Of a DNA stretch of 64,000 nucleotides, positions 59,846 through 64,000 are shown piece after piece. Within the stretch, counting starts at the first letter, position 1. Each line of letters begins with the position of its first letter. This stretch comes from an alpha proteobacterium AAP38 (GTDB lineage: Bacteria; Pseudomonadota; Alphaproteobacteria; Azospirillales; Azospirillaceae). Under the pieces are notes generated by a model, which saw nothing but the letters and a program-made list of their open reading frames with translations, was not told where the DNA came from and did no database searches. The DNA lies in assembly GCA_001296005.1 (NCBI GenBank), contig LJHR01000027.1:124001-188000 (forward strand). Reading direction: 5' to 3'. Position numbers and translations under genes: made by a program.

Positions 59846-60756
59846 AGCCACGCCTCGATCAGCTGTCTGGAAATACTGTCGAACGGCGGCAAGCGGAAGT
59901 TCTCACCATTCTGATTCTTTCGCACGAAATCGCGGCTGAACCAGCGCACATCCTCCAGCTCATCCTCATCCGCCTTCACGTCCAGCGTGGTGGCACGTGC
60001 GTGGAAGCCCAGCATCAGGGAGGATGGGAAGGGCCAGGGCTGGCTGGAATGGTATTTCACATCCGTGACGCGCACGCCCGCCTCTTCGAAACATTCGCGC
60101 ATCACCGTCTCTTCCAGGCTTTCGCCAGGTTCCACGAATCCGGCGAGCGTGGAATACATGCCGGGTGGGAAGCGCGATTGCCGACCCAGAAGGCAGCGGT
60201 CGCCGCCATCATGGACCAGCATGATGACCGCCGGGTCATGGCGTGGGAAATGCTGGGCGGCGCAGTCGGGATTGGTGCAGCGCCGGCTGTGCCCGCCCTC
60301 CGCCGCCGCCGTGGGCGATCCGCAGGTGCCGCAGAATTTATGCTTGCCGTGCCACAGCATCAAGGCACGGATATAGGCATACATGCCACCTGCGCGCTGC
60401 CCGATGCGCGTGCCCAGCGACCGCAGCTCCACAAACCGGCCCAGCTTCGCCACCTCCGCATGGGTATCGACATCTTCCAAGGGGGAGATATCGACGGCGA
60501 AATATGAATGGCCGCCATCATCACCCAGATAGATGGGGGGCATGGCCAGATGCCACCCCCACCAGTCGGCGGTGACCGGCAGGTAAACGGGCAGGGGCGC
60601 ATCATCGGCCCCCGTAATCAGATGCCGGCCCCGCCACCAGGGGATGATCCGGGCAGCCTGCGGGTGGCGCAGACGGGCGGTAAGCCAGTCCTCATCCTTG
60701 CGCCGGTGGGCGGCCCGATCCAGGCCGGAGCCGGCATAAAAGTTCAGTCTCATCAT
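59836..60756 (-). CDS. nudC: NAD(+) diphosphatase (Nudix)
   Basis: A 306-residue NudC. It has a zinc ribbon (CGTCGSP ... RRCTNPDC), the Nudix box starting GFVEPGE and continuing REC-EEAGV, and the SQPWPFPSSLM motif that marks NADH/NAD pyrophosphatases. It hydrolyses NAD(H) to NMN(H) and AMP and removes NAD caps from RNA. The true start is one of two adjacent ATGs (60756 or 60753); the frame upstream runs over the ffs gene and is not coding. Confidence 0.93.
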   Translation of the reverse strand: MMRLNFYAGSGLDRAAHRRKDEDWLTARLRHPQAARIIPWWRGRHLITGADDAPLPVYLPVTADWWGWHLAMPPIYLGDDGGHSYFAVDISPLEDVDTHAEVAKLGRFVELRSLGTRIGQRAGGMYAYIRALMLWHGKHKFCGTCGSPTAAAEGGHSRRCTNPDCAAQHFPRHDPAVIMLVHDGGDRCLLGRQSRFPPGMYSTLAGFVEPGESLEETVMRECFEEAGVRVTDVKYHSSQPWPFPSSLMLGFHARATTLDVKADEDELEDVRWFSRDFVRKNQNGENFRLPPFDSISRQLIEAWLRG

Positions 60757-60832
60757 GGTTTGGCGACGGTGACATGTGCGCGGGCAAGCCGCCAATGCAC
60801 AGGCGTCAGAGCGGCCCCGGCGGATTTCTCCC

Positions 60833-60863
60833 TTGTTTTTCTGCTGACACTCGCCGATATAGA
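60833..60863 (+). promoter_or_regulatory. Putative ffs promoter
   Basis: TTGTTT (60833-60838) and GATATA (60856-60861) are 17 bp apart and place the start near 60868, the first base of the SRP RNA stem. Confidence 0.45.
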
Positions 60864-60867
60864 CGTC

Positions 60868-60963
60868 GGGAGGTTGGCAACGGGCGAGTCCCTCGCCAAC
60901 CCGGTCAGGTCCGGAAGGAAGCAGCCGTAACGAGTTTCGGCTCGGGTCGTTCGTCCAGCCTCC
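60868..60963 (+). ncRNA. ffs: Signal recognition particle 4.5S-type RNA
   Basis: About 96 nt. The conserved apical loop region GGTCAGGTCCGGAAGGAAGC lies at 60903-60922, and the ends GGGAGGTTGG and CCAGCCTCCC pair to close the helix. The RNA binds Ffh and guides membrane-protein targeting. Location directly upstream of dnaX is common in alphaproteobacteria. Confidence 0.93.
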
Positions 60964-61084
60964 CACCCTACGCAAAATTCGCCATCGTTGCGCCGCTCCG
61001 TCAAAAGCGGTATCGCAAAACCGTGGCGTTGGCGCGCTTGCATCACTAAACTGTCGCGTCCTTGCCGTAGACCCGAGACGCCCC

Positions 61085-62983
61085 GTGACCGACGAGACGA
61101 ACAGCCATTCCGCCGCCGGTGCCGCCTATCGCGTGCTGGCGCGTAAATACCGGCCGCAGAATTTTGATGAGCTGGTGGGTCAGGATGCGCTGGTCCGGAC
61201 GCTGCGCAACGCCATCCAGTCGGGCCGCATCCATCAGGCGTATATGCTGACCGGTGTGCGCGGGGTGGGCAAGACGACGACGGCGCGCATCATTGCGCGT
61301 GCGCTGAACTGCATCGGGCCGGACGGGCAGGGCGGGCCGACCATCAGCCCCTGCGGCGTCTGCGAGATGTGCGTGTCCATCGCCGCCGACCGCAATGTCG
61401 ATGTGATCGAGATGGACGCGGCGTCGAATACCGGCGTTGATAACGTGCGCGAGATCATTGAGGGGGTGCGCTACGCCCCGTCTGCCGCGCGCTACAAGCT
61501 CTACATCATCGACGAAGTGCACATGCTGTCGAAAAGCGCCTTCAACGCGCTGCTGAAGACGCTGGAGGAGCCGCCGCCGCATGTGAAGTTCGTTTTTGCC
61601 ACTACCGAGATCCGCAAGGTGCCGGTGACGGTGCTGTCGCGGTGTCAGCGATTCGACCTGCGCCGTGTGGATCATCCCACCCTGGTGGGCCATTTCACGC
61701 GGGTGGCGGGCAAGGAAGGCGTGCCGGTGGAACCCGACGCCATCGCCCAGATTGCGCGGGCTGCCGATGGGTCGGTGCGTGACGGTCTTTCGCTGCTGGA
61801 TCAGGCCATTGCGCTGGGCGGCGGTAATGTCACCCTGGCGCAGGTGCGTGATATGCTGGGTCTGGCTGACCGGACCCGCGTCATCGACCTGTTCGAAGCG
61901 ACCATGACGGGCAAGCCGGCGGATGCGCTGGACATCCTGACCGACCTGCATCGTTGCGGGGCCGATCCGATTGTCATCACCCAGGACCTGCTGGATTTTG
62001 CCCATTTCCTGACCCGTGCTCGTGTCATTCCGGCCACTGCCGAGGATGTGTCGATCCCGGAGGATGAGCGCACGCGTGGTGTCGCCTTGGCACAGAAGCT
62101 GGGCATGGCGTCACTGTCGCGCGCCTGGCAGATTTTGTTGAAGGGTTTGGCCGAAATCCAGCATGCGCCGGTGCCGATGCAGGCGCTGGAAATGGTGCTG
62201 ATCCGCCTGTCCTATGCCTCCGATCTGCCCAGCCCCGCTGAACTGATCAAGAAGATCAATGAGGCGGGTGGGGTAGAGGCGGCGGCGCGCGCCCTGCACG
62301 GGGGTAGCCCCGGCGGTGGCGGCGGATTTGCCGGTGGTGGCGGTCCGGGGCCGGTGGTGCATTCAGCCCCGACCCAGGGGGCGCCCATGGCCATGGTGGC
62401 GGGCGGAAGGGCCTTTGCGGGGGCACCGGCGCCTGCACCGATGGCGACGCCGCAACCGGTCGGCAAGATTGATACGGTGCCGGAACCAACCAGCTTCCGT
62501 GAGGTCGCCGACCTGTTCTTGGACAAGCGCGAGGGCGTGCTGGCTGGCATGCTGCGTGCATCGGTCCATCTCGTTCGTTTTGAAAACGGAATGATTGAGC
62601 TGCGCTTGCTGCCAGCCTGCCCGCAGAACCTGCCCGGTAAGGTCGGGCAGTTGCTGACCGAATGGACGGGCAAACGCTGGGTCGTGTCCGTATCCGGTGC
62701 CGCCGGTGAGCCGACCATTGCCGAACAGGAACGCGAAGCCGAACTGCGCCAGCGGGCCGAGGCCGCAGAACATCCGCTGGTCAAGGCCGTGCTTGAGGCG
62801 TTTCCAGGGGCCAAGATTGACAAGATCATCGACCAGAGCCAGGTAACCCTGGCCCCGCCGCCGATGGCCGAACCTGAAATTCCCGAGGCGATGGACGCTT
62901 TTGGGGGTGACGAGATGGCCGACAGCCCTTATTTCGATGCACCACCGCCCATGGATGAGGGCGATTATGAAGGAGACTTCTGA
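61085..62983 (+). CDS. dnaX: DNA polymerase III subunits gamma/tau
   Basis: A 632-residue clamp-loader subunit. It begins YRVLARKYRPQNFDELVGQD and has Walker A GVRGVGKTTTARI (about residues 57-69), the zinc module CGVCEMC, IDEVHMLSKSAFNALLKTLE and SRCQRFDLRR. A Gly/Ala/Pro-rich hinge (about 395-455) leads to the tau C-terminal domain. The start codon is GTG. I see no A-rich slippery site like the E. coli frameshift signal, so gamma may not be made by frameshifting here. ybaB follows 3 bp later. Confidence 0.94.
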   Translation: MTDETNSHSAAGAAYRVLARKYRPQNFDELVGQDALVRTLRNAIQSGRIHQAYMLTGVRGVGKTTTARIIARALNCIGPDGQGGPTISPCGVCEMCVSIAADRNVDVIEMDAASNTGVDNVREIIEGVRYAPSAARYKLYIIDEVHMLSKSAFNALLKTLEEPPPHVKFVFATTEIRKVPVTVLSRCQRFDLRRVDHPTLVGHFTRVAGKEGVPVEPDAIAQIARAADGSVRDGLSLLDQAIALGGGNVTLAQVRDMLGLADRTRVIDLFEATMTGKPADALDILTDLHRCGADPIVITQDLLDFAHFLTRARVIPATAEDVSIPEDERTRGVALAQKLGMASLSRAWQILLKGLAEIQHAPVPMQALEMVLIRLSYASDLPSPAELIKKINEAGGVEAAARALHGGSPGGGGGFAGGGGPGPVVHSAPTQGAPMAMVAGGRAFAGAPAPAPMATPQPVGKIDTVPEPTSFREVADLFLDKREGVLAGMLRASVHLVRFENGMIELRLLPACPQNLPGKVGQLLTEWTGKRWVVSVSGAAGEPTIAEQEREAELRQRAEAAEHPLVKAVLEAFPGAKIDKIIDQSQVTLAPPPMAEPEIPEAMDAFGGDEMADSPYFDAPPPMDEGDYEGDF

Positions 62984-62986
62984 GCC

Positions 62987-63310
62987 ATGAAGAATATCGG
63001 CCAGATGATGAAGCAGGCCCAGCAGATGCAGTCCAAGATGGCTGAGATGCAGGCCAAGATGCAGGAACATGAAGCCACGGGCGTGTCCGGCGGCGGCATG
63101 GTCAAGCTGACCCTGAACGGCAAGGGCGATCTGCGCGGCCTGAAGATCGACAAGTCTATCGTCGATCCCGAGGATGTCGAGGTTCTGGAAGACCTGATCA
63201 CCGCCGCGTATAATGACGCCAAGGGCAAGATCGAGGCCTTCACGGCGGAACAGACCAACGCCATGATGGGCGGTCTGAAGCTGCCGCCGGGCTTCAAGAT
63301 GCCGTTTTAA
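62987..63310 (+). CDS. ybaB: YbaB/EbfC nucleoid-associated protein
   Basis: A 107-residue DNA-binding protein: MKNIGQMMKQAQQMQSKMAE, the central GMVKLTLNGKGDLRGLKID and the terminal GGLKLPPGFKMPF are characteristic. Encoded 3 bp after dnaX, the standard pairing with recombination genes. Confidence 0.94.
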   Translation: MKNIGQMMKQAQQMQSKMAEMQAKMQEHEATGVSGGGMVKLTLNGKGDLRGLKIDKSIVDPEDVEVLEDLITAAYNDAKGKIEAFTAEQTNAMMGGLKLPPGFKMPF

Positions 63311-63317
63311 TTGCGGT

Positions 63318-63401
63318 TTTGTCGCATGCGCTGACGCTTATGCGACCTACGGCATGTTTTTTCGTAGGTCGCATAAGGCTGTTTAAGCCGCATGCGACAA
63401 A
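63318..63401. terminator. Nested perfect palindromes after ybaB
   Basis: Outer arms TTTGTCGCATGCG (63318-63330) and CGCATGCGACAAA (63389-63401) enclose inner arms CTTATGCGACCTACG (63337-63351) and CGTAGGTCGCATAAG (63363-63377) around an 11-nt T-rich loop. Both pairs match exactly. It lies between convergent ybaB and the LysR gene, so it may be a bidirectional terminator, but its two-level symmetry is more than a terminator needs. Confidence 0.6.
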
Positions 63402-63402
63402 C

Positions 63403-64000
63403 CTATCCCTGGAACAGCCGTGCGTTGCGCTTTACCTCTTCCGCGATGAATTCCGCGGCCACGCGGATGCGGGAGAGGTGGCGAACGTCCGAATGCATGA
63501 CCAGCCAGAAGCTTCGGATCAGCTTCACCTCGTCCGGCAGCAGCCGGACCAGGTCTTTCTCCCCCGCCGCCATGAAACAGGGCAGAACGGCAATGCCGCT
63601 GCCGGCCTGCACCGCCCGGAACTGCGCCACCAAACTGGCACTTTTCAGATAGGGGCGGATATCGCGGGAGACGAGCGGGACATAATCCAACTCCGGCGTA
63701 TACAGCAGATCATCGATGTAGGAGATGAAGCGGTGGGCCGCGAGGTCGCCCGGCCCGTCGATGGGCGGTGCCGTCTCCAGATATGACCGCGCCGCATATA
63801 GGCCCAGTTCGTAATCGGTCAGCTTGCGCGCATGAAGGCGGCCCGCCTCCGGCTGCGCTAGGGTCACGGCGATATCTGCCTCCCGCTTCGACAGGCTGAA
63901 CAGGCGCGGCATGGCCACCAACTGCACCTCCAGATCGGGATGCATCGTACCCAGTCGGCCAATACGCGCGGCCAGGAAGAAGCTGCCGAACCCATCGGGG
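63403..64000 (-). CDS. LysR-family regulator (5' part beyond the window)
   Basis: The frame stays open to the window edge, so only about 199 C-terminal residues are visible. They form the LysR substrate-binding domain (GSFFLAARIGRLGTMHPDLE, LVAMPRLFSLSKREADIAVT, AARSYLETA, VQAGSGIAVLPCFMA). The DNA-binding helix-turn-helix lies outside. It converges with ybaB across the nested palindrome. The target cannot be inferred. Confidence 0.88.
   Translation of the reverse strand, partial: PDGFGSFFLAARIGRLGTMHPDLEVQLVAMPRLFSLSKREADIAVTLAQPEAGRLHARKLTDYELGLYAARSYLETAPPIDGPGDLAAHRFISYIDDLLYTPELDYVPLVSRDIRPYLKSASLVAQFRAVQAGSGIAVLPCFMAAGEKDLVRLLPDEVKLIRSFWLVMHSDVRHLSRIRVAAEFIAEEVKRNARLFQG

Noticed and set aside
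60757-60975. N-terminal extension of nudC
   Set aside because: The extended frame crosses the ffs RNA gene in antisense; NudC proteins start at MMRLNFYAG.
62270-62470. Programmed frameshift site in dnaX
   Set aside because: I found no A-rich slippery heptamer in the hinge region; GGC/GGT repeats there are only the Gly-rich linker.
1-64000. CRISPR array, tRNA or rRNA genes
   Set aside because: No regularly spaced repeats and no clover-leaf or rRNA signatures noticed on either strand.

Overview
This is a GC-rich, densely packed stretch of bacterial chromosome from an alphaproteobacterium. The order nudC - ffs - dnaX - ybaB, the small 4.5S-type SRP RNA, the many TonB-dependent receptors (one of the large Xanthomonas/Caulobacter type) and the pectin and beta-glucoside enzymes fit Azospirillaceae such as Niveispirillum, or a similar plant-associated, TonB-rich genus. 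That placement is inference. I saw no transposase, integrase, tRNA, CRISPR array or prophage gene. The window opens inside a GH3 beta-glucosidase gene and closes inside a LysR regulator gene.

Layout. (1) 1-7.8 kb: GH3 glucosidase, then a minus-strand operon reading TonB receptor, MhpA-like flavin hydroxylase, GlcG/HbpS protein, extradiol-type VOC protein and FAH hydrolase; this looks like a compact aromatic-compound pathway. (2) 7.9-19.8 kb: a hydroxy-acid region with TonB receptor, glycerate 2-kinase and TtuC-like dehydrogenase facing CitMHS and AbrB-type transporters, then an AtuA/DUF4387 pair, a MipA/OmpV porin-like protein, a GntR regulator and a D-2-hydroxyacid dehydrogenase. Three promoter regions here share a TGGATGCA-like element. 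(3) 19.8-23.2 kb: a two-component system with a secreted intradiol-dioxygenase-like lipoprotein encoded between the two partners. (4) 23.4-30.4 kb: a reduced type IV secretion operon, virB2-B3-B4-B6-B9-B10-B11, with no virB8, virB5, virB7 or virD4. (5) 30.5-39.2 kb: a complete non-phosphorylating L-fucose pathway: FucP, mutarotase, aldo-keto dehydrogenase, lactonase, two-part UxaA-type dehydratase, SDR dehydrogenase, FAH hydrolase and an IclR regulator. (6) 39.3-50.5 kb: a pectin/plant cell-wall locus: large TonB receptor, pectinesterase, PL1 pectate lyase, GH43, rhamnogalacturonan-acetylesterase-like SGNH protein and GH95. (7) 51-64 kb: core genes: fadD, mrpABCDEFG, prmB, nudC, ffs, dnaX, ybaB and a LysR regulator.

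How it works together. The extracytoplasmic enzymes and TonB receptors of region 6 would release and import pectic oligosaccharides. GH95 would release L-fucose or L-galactose, which region 5 would oxidise to pyruvate and L-lactate. Regions 1 and 2 would process plant phenolics and hydroxy-dicarboxylic acids. Together they suggest a rhizosphere or plant-litter lifestyle.

The most interesting signals beyond the genes are: (a) two similar promoters upstream of the pectinesterase gene, each with a near-palindromic TGACACCGGTGTCA operator over its -35 box and with a foldable leader RNA between them, plus a third operator before GH95; (b) the TGGATGCA regulon of region 2 around an AtuA/DUF4387 pathway of unknown substrate; (c) the reduced T4SS; (d) a 10-codon leader ORF coupled to the fucose operon; and (e) a perfect nested palindrome after ybaB.
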